Positions 25,453 through 34,193 of a DNA stretch of 49,176 nucleotides are shown one piece after another. Source of the DNA: an uncultured Mailhella sp. (GTDB lineage Bacteria > Desulfobacterota > Desulfovibrionia > Desulfovibrionales > Desulfovibrionaceae); NCBI GenBank assembly GCA_944323575.1, contig CALUTB010000009.1, forward strand, positions 1-49,176, written 5' to 3'. A program made the translations under genes and the position numbers. The stretch's first letter is position 1. Each line of letters starts with the position of its first letter. The notes beneath the pieces are model-generated. The model did not search any database and was not told the origin of the DNA. It saw only the letters and a program-made list of their open reading frames with translations.

Positions 25453-26841
25453 CTAGCGAATAAAGCGGTCGAGATGGGGGAGCATGGTTTCCTTGGTGGA
25501 AACAGGGGCGCTGTCGGCCGCCATGGGGCGTTCCAGCATGACATCAACGATGCCTTCCCATGCGGCAGGCTGATACCTGCTCGCGTCACGTCCGCGGGAT
25601 TCAATGGCGTGACGGTAGATATCCTGAGCAGAATCAAAGGCAAACGGGTCGACCTCGCCGCACAGCGGGCGCACCTTGCGGGCCGCGTCGGAAAGCTCCT
25701 TCATCTGCTTGCGCGCCTCCCCGGCAGCCTCACGGCGCACGGTAGCGGCGTCCATGCCGTATTTCTTTTCCATGCCTTCCCTCTCATGTTCGCGGTCGAG
25801 CTTATCCCGCTCTTCGGGGTTTCTGATGAGCTTTTCGCCGTACTTTACGCCCTCGGCAAAAGCCTTGCTGGAGGCGGGATCGTCGGCGTCAAGGCCGCAC
25901 TCGTCCATGGCCTTCTTCATGCCTTCGCTTTCATGCTCACTGTCGAGCTTGCGGCGTTCGGCAGGGTCGCGTTCCAGTTTTTCGCCATACTTCACCCCCT
26001 CGGCAAACTCGGAATTGCTTCCTTCCGCGTCGCCGGTGGGCTTGCTGTACGCAAGATCACTCAGCGCAGAGTGGAGTTTCTGCGCCTGTTCGGGCGTCAT
26101 GGTGGCGGTAAGCTCGTCCATGAGCCTGCGGATTTCCGCGTTTTTGTCCTCATCCTCGGCAACGTCCACGAGCTGGCCGGTCATCGGGTCCACGCGGTGC
26201 AGGTCAATAATGGCCTGCGCGAGATCGACTTCCTTCTGCTCGGTGGCGGGGTCGCCGTCCTGCATCATGTTTTCGTCCATGCTGCACTCCTTTACGGTTT
26301 GACTGTCCGCAACAACAACATCAGGGCCAGCGCGGCCTTCTTCCACGAGCGCAACGTGGTTGCCCCGGATGTTCCTCATGATAAAATCGTAGCGCTGCCC
26401 GTCGTACGTCCCCGGCGTGAAGTCGGGGTCATAACGGTATGCGCACGAAAGCTCCTTCATTCGCCCGGATTCGATGGCGTCAATGGCATCCGCATCCCAC
26501 ACGCACAGAGAGGCCACGACATACGGGTCCATCCATGCGGCATCTGTGCCGATGGTTCCCACGCGTGCCTGTTTCTGCGGGTCGTCCGCGCTGTCAGGGT
26601 GGTGGTCAAGCTGCAACGGCACGCCGGAAAACGTGCCCACGGCCTTTTTCAGCTCTTCCGGCGCGCGGAAGCCGTAATAGACCTTTTCAGGATCAAGCCC
26701 GGCCTCTTCCCATCCGGGAATTTCATGCCCGTAGTACGGATTGACGACGGCTTTCGTGATACGGTTGCCCGACACATGCAGATACCCGTTTTCGTCGATC
26801 CTGCGGGCCGTGGATGCGTCAAATGTGAGTATATCCTTCAC
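25453..26841 (-). CDS. DUF2213 head maturation protease / scaffold
   Basis: A 462-residue protein. Residues about 1-170 are the DUF2213 domain ([39 protein letters not shown]), associated with prohead protease function. The rest is acidic, helical and scaffold-like, with two imperfect 49-residue repeats starting [11 protein letters not shown] 26841 is preferred because it overlaps the upstream stop (GTGA), has GGAG six nt upstream and matches the family N-terminus; an ATG at 26886 is inside the previous gene. Confidence 0.82.
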   Translation of the reverse strand: MKDILTFDASTARRIDENGYLHVSGNRITKAVVNPYYGHEIPGWEEAGLDPEKVYYGFRAPEELKKAVGTFSGVPLQLDHHPDSADDPQKQARVGTIGTDAAWMDPYVVASLCVWDADAIDAIESGRMKELSCAYRYDPDFTPGTYDGQRYDFIMRNIRGNHVALVEEGRAGPDVVVADSQTVKECSMDENMMQDGDPATEQKEVDLAQAIIDLHRVDPMTGQLVDVAEDEDKNAEIRRLMDELTATMTPEQAQKLHSALSDLAYSKPTGDAEGSNSEFAEGVKYGEKLERDPAERRKLDSEHESEGMKKAMDECGLDADDPASSKAFAEGVKYGEKLIRNPEERDKLDREHEREGMEKKYGMDAATVRREAAGEARKQMKELSDAARKVRPLCGEVDPFAFDSAQDIYRHAIESRGRDASRYQPAAWEGIVDVMLERPMAADSAPVSTKETMLPHLDRFIR

Positions 26842-27623
26842 TTGTCTCCGAACTCCGGTATGATGAGACGGTTTACGCACTGGCATCCCGGCAGCTCGCC
26901 CGGCTTGACTTTATAGCCCACGGCGCTGTCGTACATGCCTTCAGCGATAATGTACTCTTTCCCGTCCATCTGCTGATGCGTGCGCCGCGAAGTCTTCACG
27001 CCGGGCACATGCACCCACCGCGCGCGGGTGATCCCTAGGCTCTGAGCGCGCGAAAATTTGATTGCCTCGGTGGCCTTGTTGCACTGGTCGCGGGCTATGA
27101 ACTTCGCCCGGCGGTACGTCACGCCGTGGCGCTTCTGTAATTCCTTCCGCACGAAGTCCACGTCACGTCCGTAGCTCATTCCGCGCAGGACGATGCCTTG
27201 CACATCCGTCAAATACTGGCTGGCGATGGATTTTATGAGGCTCACGTTTGCCTTGATGATCAAACGGACAACGTTGTTGGTCAGCCGCTTTCGCTCAAAG
27301 CGAACGGTAAAGCCTTCGTCGGTGAGAGCCGCAGAGAGTGCCGCGGTGGTCGTTGCGTCGGCCTGCTGTCCGAACCAGTCGGCAGAGGATTCCGCGAACG
27401 CGTTCCAGCGCTTGAGCCAGCGTTTGATATGTTCGCGAAGGTCTTTTTCAATATCCGTCACTGGGCTGGCGTCCTGTGCGAGACGCCCTTCCTGCTTTCG
27501 ATATGCGGCAATCACCCAGTACATGATGGAGCGCGAGAGCTTATCGACTTCCTTTGTCAGCCGCTTACGGTACGCTGCCCGCAGCCCCGCGTTCGGGTAA
27601 ATGGGCCGCAGGTCTTTAGACAT
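26838..27623 (-). CDS. Head morphogenesis protein (Mu gpF-like)
   Basis: A 261-residue minor head protein of the gpF type. It contains [15 protein letters not shown] near residue 182, [15 protein letters not shown] near 206, and a C-terminal [11 protein letters not shown] cysteine pair. These proteins bind inside the portal and act early in head assembly. It overlaps the portal gene by 8 nt. Confidence 0.82.
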   Translation of the reverse strand: MSKDLRPIYPNAGLRAAYRKRLTKEVDKLSRSIMYWVIAAYRKQEGRLAQDASPVTDIEKDLREHIKRWLKRWNAFAESSADWFGQQADATTTAALSAALTDEGFTVRFERKRLTNNVVRLIIKANVSLIKSIASQYLTDVQGIVLRGMSYGRDVDFVRKELQKRHGVTYRRAKFIARDQCNKATEAIKFSRAQSLGITRARWVHVPGVKTSRRTHQQMDGKEYIIAEGMYDSAVGYKVKPGELPGCQCVNRLIIPEFGDK

Positions 27624-29169
27624 CGACGTTCACCTCGTCAATCCGTTCAGTTGGGACGTCCGGGTTGTCTTCATTGCCGTCATCAGGCGGAAGCTCCGGC
27701 TCCGTCGGATCGAGGAAATCAAAACCGGAGTCAGGGCTGTCCCGCAGGTACTTGCGCGCCTCGTCCGGGCTGATTATCTGTGCCGTAACAAGCGCCGTAA
27801 GGGCCGTGGCTCTCTGGTTCTGCGCCGTGGCAAGCGCTGCTTCGTCGCTCTCGCTCATAGCCGCGAACTCGAAGGACATACCGGCGTCAGGCTCCCCGTA
27901 AAGCTGAACCGAAAGCACACGGAACACTTCTTCCAGCGCTGGTCGAATGACCTTTTCCTGCTGGCTGTGGATGTGATCGTAGTAGTTGCGGATATCGGAT
28001 TCGCCGGTCGCGTTGAACCCGGAAGGAGAAATGCCCAGCAGCTTCACGGCAGGCGTCCTGTTTAGGGCCGCAAGGTGTTCAAGGCTCTGCTGCACAAGTT
28101 CCCGCACACCGGAAAGGGGCGTGTTGATCTGGATCAGATCCTCGGCTTCCTTGTCCAGCGCGAGCACGCCGTCGTTGTTGCGGAACCGCGCAAGCATCTG
28201 CATGCGGGCGTCGAGCTGTTCCACTCCCGCGGCCTCCTGCAACGTGGCCTCCATGCTGGTTTTGAACGCCGTAAGGCTGAACTTGTTCAGCAGGCGGTTT
28301 GCCGCGTCGCGGTTCTCTTGGAAGTGCAAAACGTAATCCCAGAGAATCTGGGCTTGCGGGATTCCGAGGAAGTTGTACGCGGGACGCATAAGCAGCAGCG
28401 GCTCATTGGCTACCATGCGAATCAGGCGCGAGGCATGGACGCGCGTTCCCTGCACCATCCACCACTCAGGAACGAAATAATCGGGCGCGAGCGGGTTGAT
28501 GGAGTTGTAGTTTCCCGGTGCACAGTTTACCGGGTCAATCAGTTGGAAGCGCAGCCGGCCGCCCTGCCGAAGCTCTGCGCCCTTCCCTGTCTTGTCCAGC
28601 CGTTCAGCCAGCGCGGGGCCTTGAACGCCGGTGTCGATGAAGATGAAGCAACCGCCCTCATACCCCACCAGCTCGCAGGCTCGGTGAAACAAGTCCTGCA
28701 TTTTGTGCGTTTTGAGGGCGTCGCAGAACTCGTCTTTCTTCTGAGCAGCGGCGTTTTCGTCCACAAGGTCGAACGGCCCGGCCTTTCTGGCGTCCTCTTC
28801 GTCCTGGGATATCACGTCCACCCATTCGCGGGTCATGTCATCCGCCACGGTCTCGATGCAGGCGCGGAGCAAACCGTGCTGGGAAATCTGCTGCAACGCG
28901 GCATAGCCCAGGAACTGCGTGTAACCGCCCCACATGCCCATTTCCATGCTGTGGGATATCAGGTTATAGACGCCCGCCTGCTGCAATGCGGCATCCTGCG
29001 CCAGACGCATTTCTTCGCTTCCGCCGAGAGTCTTTGCAGGAGCGAACGCCTCCCGCACATTAAAGCGAGGAGACGGAGCGGCCACGGCCGCAGCGTCATA
29101 GCCCATGAACAACGGCCTGCGCGTCGGTTTCTGTGCTGGCTGCGTGGCGGCCTTTCTGCGTCTGCTCAT
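27616..29169 (-). CDS. Portal protein (DUF1073-like)
   Basis: A 517-residue portal. Matching segments are D-D-M-T-R-E-W-V (about 110-117), G-G-C-F-I-F-I-D (174-181), R-V-H-A-S-R-L-I-R (253-261) and K-L-L-G-I-S-P-S-G-F-N-A-T-G-E (about 391-405), the typical DUF1073 core. The portal ring is the DNA entry channel and binds terminase. The C-terminal 45 residues are acidic and proline-rich. The ATG overlaps the terminase stop (ATGA). Confidence 0.88.
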   Translation of the reverse strand: MSRRRKAATQPAQKPTRRPLFMGYDAAAVAAPSPRFNVREAFAPAKTLGGSEEMRLAQDAALQQAGVYNLISHSMEMGMWGGYTQFLGYAALQQISQHGLLRACIETVADDMTREWVDVISQDEEDARKAGPFDLVDENAAAQKKDEFCDALKTHKMQDLFHRACELVGYEGGCFIFIDTGVQGPALAERLDKTGKGAELRQGGRLRFQLIDPVNCAPGNYNSINPLAPDYFVPEWWMVQGTRVHASRLIRMVANEPLLLMRPAYNFLGIPQAQILWDYVLHFQENRDAANRLLNKFSLTAFKTSMEATLQEAAGVEQLDARMQMLARFRNNDGVLALDKEAEDLIQINTPLSGVRELVQQSLEHLAALNRTPAVKLLGISPSGFNATGESDIRNYYDHIHSQQEKVIRPALEEVFRVLSVQLYGEPDAGMSFEFAAMSESDEAALATAQNQRATALTALVTAQIISPDEARKYLRDSPDSGFDFLDPTEPELPPDDGNEDNPDVPTERIDEVNVDV

Positions 29170-30611
29170 CTGAAAGTTCTCCCGAACATGGATAGGTTGA
29201 TGTTCAGCGGCTTGCGCTGGTGCATGTCGCGGAGCGCCTGCGTCATGGCGTCCACCTGGTCATCATGAGCCGACGCCGGAAACTCTGCCAGTTCTGCCGC
29301 GAATTGCTTTACCCATGGAGCGATTTCAGGCGACGGGAAGTAAACGTTGCCCGCCTCGAAGAGCGTCGTCACCGCATGGGCGCGCGCCGTTTTGCTGCCG
29401 TCCGGCTCGACCGGGACAATGCCGGAAACATGATCTTTCAGCGCGTCAATAACCGCCGGGCCGTTCGCCTTGTCTTCAACCAGCTTCCGCAGCACCTTGG
29501 GCCACTTTTTGGCCAGACCGACAAACGCCGTCATGGTGTCCGTGAACCCCATGCGCCGGCGCACCTGATCGAGAAGGTAGAAGTTCCCGCCCTTGCGGCC
29601 CCATACCTGCCCGACAACGTAGTCGGTCGAATCTCCGTCTTTGAAGGTCATGTCCCAGCTGATAACCTGTGCGTCCCACGTCTGCGGGAGATCGCGAGGC
29701 GTATAGAATCGGAACCACTCAGTACGGAATATTGCGCCACCGTCGGGAACCGGGTGCTGCTGATACAGCGCCGCCCAGTCACGCTCCCCGACGGCCGCTC
29801 TGATTTTCTGTAGCTGCTCAAGGCTGTACCGCTCAGGGTGCAACGCTTCGCCCTGCCTGCGGTGAGACTCGTCCTGCTCAGCAATGGCAGGGAAGTTTAT
29901 GACCTGCCATTTGTCGCCATCACCCGCGGCCTCTGCCGCCAGCAAGCGCCCGGACAGATCGTCCATATGCCAACGGGTGTTGATGATGATGATCCCGCCG
30001 CCCGGCGCAAGGCGGGTGTAGAGCGTCGAGGTGTACCAGTCCCAGATATTCTGGCGGATGGTGGGAGAATCTGCCGAAGCACGGTCTTTCAGCACGTCGT
30101 CAAGTAAAAGAATATTTCCGCCCATGCCGGTGATGCCACCGCCGACACCTGCGGAACGATAGCCTCCGTTGTGTCCTTCGACCTCGAAAAAATCAGAAGT
30201 CCTGAACTGCGACGAGTTCTTTCCCGGAAGATGTACGCCCGGAAATATTGCCCGGTACTCCTCGCTCTCGATGATGCGCTGAACATCGCGGTTCATACGG
30301 CTGGCAAGGTCGGCACTGTAGCTCGTGGCGATGATGGACAAGTCGGGATTTCGTCCCAACGCATAGGCCGGAAACATGCGGCTGGCCAGCTCGCTTTTGC
30401 CATGGCGGGGCGGCATGGTTATCATGAGACGCGGAGAGCGACCTTCCTGCACGTCGAGTAAAAAACGGTCGAGCTTGTCGCATATCTCCTGATGCACCCA
30501 CCCCATGAGGTACTTGGGCATGATGCGCAGAATGAAAGGCGCAAGGCCATGCGCGGCCATGGCACGGCATGTGGCAAGCGCAAGCTCAGGCGTCCAGTGC
30601 ACCCCGCTCAC
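29166..30611 (-). CDS. terL: Terminase large subunit
   Basis: A 481-residue packaging motor. The N-terminal ATPase has Walker A P-P-R-H-G-K-S-E (67-74) and Walker B L-L-L-D-D (168-172) with a coupling N-T-R-W motif near 211. The C-terminal nuclease domain shows catalytic aspartates at S-W-D-M-T-F (D320), V-E-D-K-A and the terminal H-D-D-Q-V-D-A. Translation starts at GTG 30611, overlapping the small-subunit stop (GTGA). Confidence 0.92.
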   Translation of the reverse strand: MSGVHWTPELALATCRAMAAHGLAPFILRIMPKYLMGWVHQEICDKLDRFLLDVQEGRSPRLMITMPPRHGKSELASRMFPAYALGRNPDLSIIATSYSADLASRMNRDVQRIIESEEYRAIFPGVHLPGKNSSQFRTSDFFEVEGHNGGYRSAGVGGGITGMGGNILLLDDVLKDRASADSPTIRQNIWDWYTSTLYTRLAPGGGIIIINTRWHMDDLSGRLLAAEAAGDGDKWQVINFPAIAEQDESHRRQGEALHPERYSLEQLQKIRAAVGERDWAALYQQHPVPDGGAIFRTEWFRFYTPRDLPQTWDAQVISWDMTFKDGDSTDYVVGQVWGRKGGNFYLLDQVRRRMGFTDTMTAFVGLAKKWPKVLRKLVEDKANGPAVIDALKDHVSGIVPVEPDGSKTARAHAVTTLFEAGNVYFPSPEIAPWVKQFAAELAEFPASAHDDQVDAMTQALRDMHQRKPLNINLSMFGRTFR

Positions 30612-31138
30612 TGTTCCCTCGCTCCCATGAGAGCCACTCCAAGAGCATTGATCTCTTCCGGCGTCATCTTAGAAAAGTCGATGTTCACCGCCGTCGCCTG
30701 TACCGTGGGCTGTTCTGCCTCCGTAGGCTTATCCTGTATGCCCCACGCCTTGCGCTCACACTCCTGCGCGTTGCGGAGCGTCTCGGAGGCAATCTTGAGA
30801 CATTTCAACCGGTCGAAGTCATTGGACTCAAGCGCGGCCTTCACTTCCTGCTTGAAGCCGTCCCACGCCTCGCGATGATTACGGATGACGGCGGCCTTGT
30901 CTTCGGCTGCACGGCTCAGTGCTTCGGCCTTTTTTTGGGGGTTGCAGCCTGCAACTACACCTGCGACTTTAGCTTCCGTCAGCCGGTTAATGGCTCCAGT
31001 GACATCCTGCATCCAGCCTTCCGACTTGATCCTTTTTTGGATGGCCGCACGGCTTACCCCGTGACGTCTGGACAGCTCCGACTGGCTCGCCCCGGCCTCG
31101 TATTCCGCCCGTATGGTTTCCCAGTCAAAATTCGCCAT
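30608..31138 (-). CDS. terS: Terminase small subunit
   Basis: A 176-residue protein with an N-terminal helix-turn-helix (G-A-S-Q-S-E-L-S-R-R-H-G-V-S-R-A-A-I-Q-K-R-I, about 16-37) followed by coiled-coil-like helices. It recognises the packaging site and regulates TerL. Its place next to terL confirms the role. I see nothing convincing in 31139-31435, which is 297 bp of unassigned sequence before the HNH gene. Confidence 0.82.
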   Translation of the reverse strand: MANFDWETIRAEYEAGASQSELSRRHGVSRAAIQKRIKSEGWMQDVTGAINRLTEAKVAGVVAGCNPQKKAEALSRAAEDKAAVIRNHREAWDGFKQEVKAALESNDFDRLKCLKIASETLRNAQECERKAWGIQDKPTEAEQPTVQATAVNIDFSKMTPEEINALGVALMGAREQ

Positions 31139-31435
31139 GCCCGTCTTCCTCTCGTCTCAGCCGTTCACTCTCCCGCTTGTCCTGCTCCTCTGCGAACAAT
31201 ACAAGCACCCCGAAAAGAAACTCACATTTCGCCATGAAATATCAGCCCTGCCATGCTCTACCGAGAGACTTCCCCGCTAAGGGCGGCCCGCCACTCTCGC
31301 CTAGACGCGGACCTTTTCAAAAGAAAGGCGGCTGTTTATCCGTTACTCCCGTGAGTCGGGACAATCGGCGGCCGGGGTGAAATGCCGCCATGACGATTCT
31401 CTCAAGAGAAAGCACACGGAGACAGATTTGACAAA

Positions 31436-31975
31436 TCACTGCCGCCAATCGGTTTCATCCCAGCGACCCTTCCCCATGTTGCAGTCTTTACAAAGCACTT
31501 GAAGATTATCGAGAGAAAGAGCCAGTTCTGGGAATTTCGCTCGCGGCTTGATATGATCGACGACAAGCGAAACATTTTTGCCAGAAGCTCCGCACGCTTC
31601 ACAGCACCCTTTGCTTCTTTTTATGGCCATGTAACGAACACGCTTCCATTCCCAAGAGTCATAAAATTTGTCAGCGGCTTCCCTTTCTTCTTTGACCTTT
31701 TGACTCTTCACAAGAGAATCGAACACAGGTCCCAAATAGTAAATATTTGAACGCCCCGTCGTCTTTTTTACAAAAATTCCAGATTTGCAAAGAGTAGCGG
31801 TTGATCTCTTAATTGAACTTTTTGCATATCCACTCAATTTAGATATGGTATCATACCTAACTCGAATCATTTTCTTTTCTACATTGAAATGAAGAGCCAG
31901 TATGACGCCTATAAACTTTGACGTAGAATCAAGTTCAGACTCAAGTATAACGCGCTGTATCTGAGAAGTGTTCAT
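31436..31975 (-). CDS. HNH endonuclease with N-terminal winged-helix region
   Basis: A 179-residue protein. The N-terminal 70 residues look like a replication or plasmid-type winged helix (K-M-I-R-V-R-Y-D-T-I-S-K-L-S-G-Y). The C-terminal HNH domain has C-C-E-A-C-G-A (zinc half-site), V-V-D-H-I-K-P, N-L-Q-V-L-C-K-D-C-N. HNH genes beside terminase genes often assist DNA packaging cleavage; the AT-rich coding sequence could equally mean recent arrival. ATG 31975 is preferred over GTG 31999 because GGAG lies upstream. Confidence 0.78.
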   Translation of the reverse strand: MNTSQIQRVILESELDSTSKFIGVILALHFNVEKKMIRVRYDTISKLSGYAKSSIKRSTATLCKSGIFVKKTTGRSNIYYLGPVFDSLVKSQKVKEEREAADKFYDSWEWKRVRYMAIKRSKGCCEACGASGKNVSLVVDHIKPRAKFPELALSLDNLQVLCKDCNMGKGRWDETDWRQ

Positions 31976-32036
31976 GGTAAAAATACTCCTTATAAGCACA
32001 AAATACTATACAAATCCCAAAATATAAAGAAAAATA

Positions 32037-32504
32037 TTATTGCTTCTCATGCGGTTCACACTCATCCCCGCGGAACGGACACTGCTCCGCGTGCTTTCTG
32101 CGCGTCTCCGGGTCCATGGTCTTTCTGATGTCGTTGATGTCGTCGGGGTTCATGAGGTCCACCACGGACAGGCCGAGACGCTTCAAGATCCACTGTTTGA
32201 CCGTCTCCCCTCCGAGTCCTGCCAGCACCACGGCCCCAGCAATCTGCATTTCCGGCGTCACGTCAGGCACGGCAAGGGGGAGAAGCAGAACACAGCCCAC
32301 GGCGAGGGACGTAGTCAAAACTGCGTTCAGAAGCACGGTGACGGCCTTCTGCGCCGGTGTTCTCTGCTTATATCCACGCTTGAGTTGATGCAGTGCAGAG
32401 GCCAGCGCAATAGCCCCGGCGAGAGACACAAGCGGCCACGTTCCCCGCACGGCTTCGATGTATTCAGCGGCGTGTTCAGCGCCGTCTCTGCCCACCTGAT
32501 TCAT
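32037..32504 (-). CDS. Putative holin
   Basis: A 155-residue membrane protein with three hydrophobic segments (about 23-42, 53-81 and 87-97), a basic loop and a charged C-terminus ending C-E-P-H-E-K-Q. Holins of LydA type have this form and control the timing of lysis by permeabilising the inner membrane. It is next to the spanin-like and endolysin genes and overlaps the o-spanin stop (ATGA). Confidence 0.6.
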   Translation of the reverse strand: MNQVGRDGAEHAAEYIEAVRGTWPLVSLAGAIALASALHQLKRGYKQRTPAQKAVTVLLNAVLTTSLAVGCVLLLPLAVPDVTPEMQIAGAVVLAGLGGETVKQWILKRLGLSVVDLMNPDDINDIRKTMDPETRRKHAEQCPFRGDECEPHEKQ

Positions 32505-32728
32505 CGGCCCGCCTCCCCGGTAACGTCATAAATCCACTGGGCAAGCCGCCCGGCATCGTCACTGCTCATCCACACGCCCGGCGTCCCGTTCAGTTCCAGA
32601 TGTTGCAGTGTCGGCAGAACCGGCAGAGTCGGTACTTCCGGGGTTGAGCTGAGCGAGCAGCACCCCGGAAGGATCATCAGCACAACGGCGGCGAAACTCA
32701 GCAGCGCGGTCCGCGTCCGCTTTTTCAA
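32501..32728 (-). CDS. Rz1-like outer-membrane spanin lipoprotein
   Basis: A 75-residue lipoprotein: positively charged K-K-R-T-R-T, hydrophobic segment, lipobox I-L-P-G-C and a short proline-rich periplasmic part (P-E-V-P-T-L-P-V-L-P). This is the typical o-spanin plan. The proposed start is TTG 32728, which gives a proper signal peptide; the frame is open up to GTG 32788. Most of it overlaps the preceding small gene in another frame, as in Rz/Rz1. Confidence 0.6.
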   Translation of the reverse strand: MKKRTRTALLSFAAVVLMILPGCCSLSSTPEVPTLPVLPTLQHLELNGTPGVWMSSDDAGRLAQWIYDVTGEAGR

Positions 32729-32783
32729 GCAAACGCAAACCCAGCTGCAAGAGGGCCGCGAGAAAAGCCGCCCAGGCGTCCAC
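32559..32783 (-). CDS. Small lysis-cassette protein overlapping the Rz1-like gene
   Basis: A 74-residue protein from GTG 32783: an N-terminal hydrophobic helix (W-A-A-F-L-A-A-L-L-Q-L-G-L) followed by a charged helix and a polar tail. By position it could be the inner-membrane spanin partner, but it is much shorter than usual i-spanins. The overlap of the two frames could also mean only one of them is made. Confidence 0.45.
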   Translation of the reverse strand: MDAWAAFLAALLQLGLRLLEKADADRAAEFRRRCADDPSGVLLAQLNPGSTDSAGSADTATSGTERDAGRVDEQ

Positions 32784-32784
32784 A

Positions 32785-33075
32785 TCACTTGCCCGTCACG
32801 GCCTTGACGGCCTGCTGAACTTCCGCGGTCTTGGCATCGGCCAGCGCGCCCTTGTTCTGGGCAAAATGACCGGCGAGAGCATGGACCCAGCGATACAGCG
32901 TGGCATAAACGCCGGTGCTTTCAGAGGGAGCAGGCATCCACATGGTTGCCACGGCCGCCACGCCGCAAATGGAGAGAAGGACGCCGAGCAGGACGCCGAC
33001 CCACGTTGCGTCGGGATACTGCTCGGCAAGGCTCTGAATGGTGGAGATCAGGAAATCAACAATGGTTTCTTCCAT
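32785..33075 (-). CDS. Small membrane protein, holin-like
   Basis: A 96-residue protein with one long hydrophobic segment (T-W-V-G-V-L-L-G-V-L-L-S-I-C-G-V-A-A-V-A) and a charged C-terminus. AAGGAGG precedes the ATG. It lies directly downstream of the endolysin gene, so it is a second holin or antiholin candidate. Confidence 0.6.
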   Translation of the reverse strand: MEETIVDFLISTIQSLAEQYPDATWVGVLLGVLLSICGVAAVATMWMPAPSESTGVYATLYRWVHALAGHFAQNKGALADAKTAEVQQAVKAVTGK

Positions 33076-33133
33076 GGCAAAAGCCTCCTTTTTTGAGACA
33101 TTCTACCACGGGGGAACAGGCAAGGCGGCAGAA

Positions 33134-33670
33134 TTACCGCGCGCGCTCGATCTCAGTTTCCAGAGAGTCCACGCGGCGGAGCCAGCCCTTCAGGAACGCG
33201 CCCAGCGCGGCGTTCTTCTGCACAAGTTCGTGATAGCGCGCACGGCGGATATGGCACATGGATACGGCGGTATGCTTGTCATTGCAGATACGGATTGCAG
33301 AGCGCGTGATCTGTCCCCACACGCCGTCGGCAGGAACACCCAGCGCCTTTTGCAGTAGTTTGCGAGCATAGAAAGGCCCCATATTGACCGCGGTGTCGTA
33401 GATAACGCGGGCGCAGAGCGGCTTGCCCAGGTCTCCGAGTCCCAGCTCGTCCCAGAACTCACGGCGCATAATACACACGGCGTCTTCCGGAGACAGCGAC
33501 TTGATATCCGCAACGTCAATGTCGCCGTCACCGTCAATGTCGATGCCCTGCTGCTTGAGGAACCGCAGACTGATACCGTACTTCGTTGCTCCGCCTGGGT
33601 CGTTTTGATTTTCGACGTACCCGCCTTCCCAGCGCGCCGTGAACTCATGAGCTTTTTCAAATGCGTCCAT
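33134..33670 (-). CDS. Endolysin, GH108 lysozyme with EF-hand-like loop
   Basis: A 178-residue peptidoglycan hydrolase of glycoside hydrolase family 108. The catalytic region is W-E-G-G-Y-V with Glu15 and N-D-P-G-G-A-T-K-Y-G-I-S (23-34). Residues 45-56 (D-I-D-G-D-G-D-I-D-V-A-D) form an EF-hand-like calcium loop. The C-terminal half carries L-G-V-P-A-D-G-V-W-G, like the PG-binding-3 domain. No signal peptide is visible, so it depends on a holin. AGGAG precedes ATG 33670. Confidence 0.85.
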   Translation of the reverse strand: MDAFEKAHEFTARWEGGYVENQNDPGGATKYGISLRFLKQQGIDIDGDGDIDVADIKSLSPEDAVCIMRREFWDELGLGDLGKPLCARVIYDTAVNMGPFYARKLLQKALGVPADGVWGQITRSAIRICNDKHTAVSMCHIRRARYHELVQKNAALGAFLKGWLRRVDSLETEIERAR

Positions 33671-33746
33671 GATAACTCTCCTGTTTTCCTCATAAAATAT
33701 CATGAGCGCAGTTCGCGGCACAGAGAAAAAAAATAAACTTTTTATC

Positions 33747-33771
33747 TTGAAAAACGCTTTACATTTTTCAA
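33747..33771. promoter_or_regulatory. Perfect inverted repeat: operator candidate
   Basis: TTGAAAAA (33747-33754) and TTTTTCAA (33764-33771) are separated by 9 nt and surround the -35 box of the promoter for the 33.8 kb cassette. It is a plausible binding site for the ribbon-helix-helix protein encoded downstream. Confidence 0.6.
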
Positions 33772-33786
33772 ACGGTGTGGCATAAA
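33758..33786 (+). promoter_or_regulatory. Sigma-70 promoter of the 33.8 kb cassette
   Basis: TTTACA (33758-33763), a 17-nt spacer and CATAAA (33781-33786), ending 30 nt before the first gene. It is one of the best promoter matches in the window and faces away from the late operon. Confidence 0.65.
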
Positions 33787-33816
33787 GGAATCAACGAAAG
33801 GGAAAAGGAGAAAAAC

Positions 33817-34023
33817 ATGTACAACGCCGACAACATGCACTCTTTCCTCGGTTCTGAAGGAACCGACGAACAGGCACAGCAGTTTGCCGAGTATCTTCTC
33901 AGCCACGGCTGGGAACTTGTAAAGAACTCGGAAGGCCAGTATGTGGCCTACCATGAAGGGGAAGACGGAGAAGAAATGACTGAGAGTGAATGGCAGGAAG
34001 CTTTGCAGGACTGTTTCAAATGA
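33817..34023 (+). CDS. Small acidic protein, anti-CRISPR-like context
   Basis: A 68-residue, strongly acidic protein (N-A-D-N-M-H-S-F-L-G at the start; E-G-E-D-G-E-E-M-T-E-S-E-W-Q-E-A near the end). AAGGAG precedes ATG 33817. It has its own promoter, opposes all neighbouring genes, and its stop overlaps the start of a ribbon-helix-helix protein gene. I recognise no family. Small acidic proteins in such cassettes include anti-CRISPRs, antirestriction proteins and antitoxins; which one applies here is open. Confidence 0.65.
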   Translation: MYNADNMHSFLGSEGTDEQAQQFAEYLLSHGWELVKNSEGQYVAYHEGEDGEEMTESEWQEALQDCFK

Positions 34024-34193
34024 GTCACGGAGGTGCACGTCAGGGAGCAGGCCGTAAACCTGCTCCGCACAAATCATTGAACATCAGGCTGCCTCTCGTT
34101 ATGGCGGAGGCAGTAGAAAAGGCAGCCTCTGAGGATGGCCTTACCGTATCCGCATGGGTACGGAAAGCCATCTCAAAACAATTGACCTCATAG
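34020..34193 (+). CDS. Ribbon-helix-helix DNA-binding protein
   Basis: A 57-residue basic protein: N-terminal G-A-R-Q-G-A-G-R-K-P tail, then a ribbon-helix-helix fold (N-I-R-L-P-L-V-M-A-E-A-V-E-K-A-A, then L-T-V-S-A-W-V-R-K-A-I). Its ATG overlaps the upstream stop (ATGA). Such proteins often repress their own operon; the palindrome at 33747-33771 is a suitable site. It converges on the gene at 34188. Confidence 0.7.
   Translation: MSHGGARQGAGRKPAPHKSLNIRLPLVMAEAVEKAASEDGLTVSAWVRKAISKQLTS

Noticed and set aside
31165..31236. 23-codon minus-strand frame upstream of terS
   Set aside because: No convincing RBS or coding pattern; too short to support.
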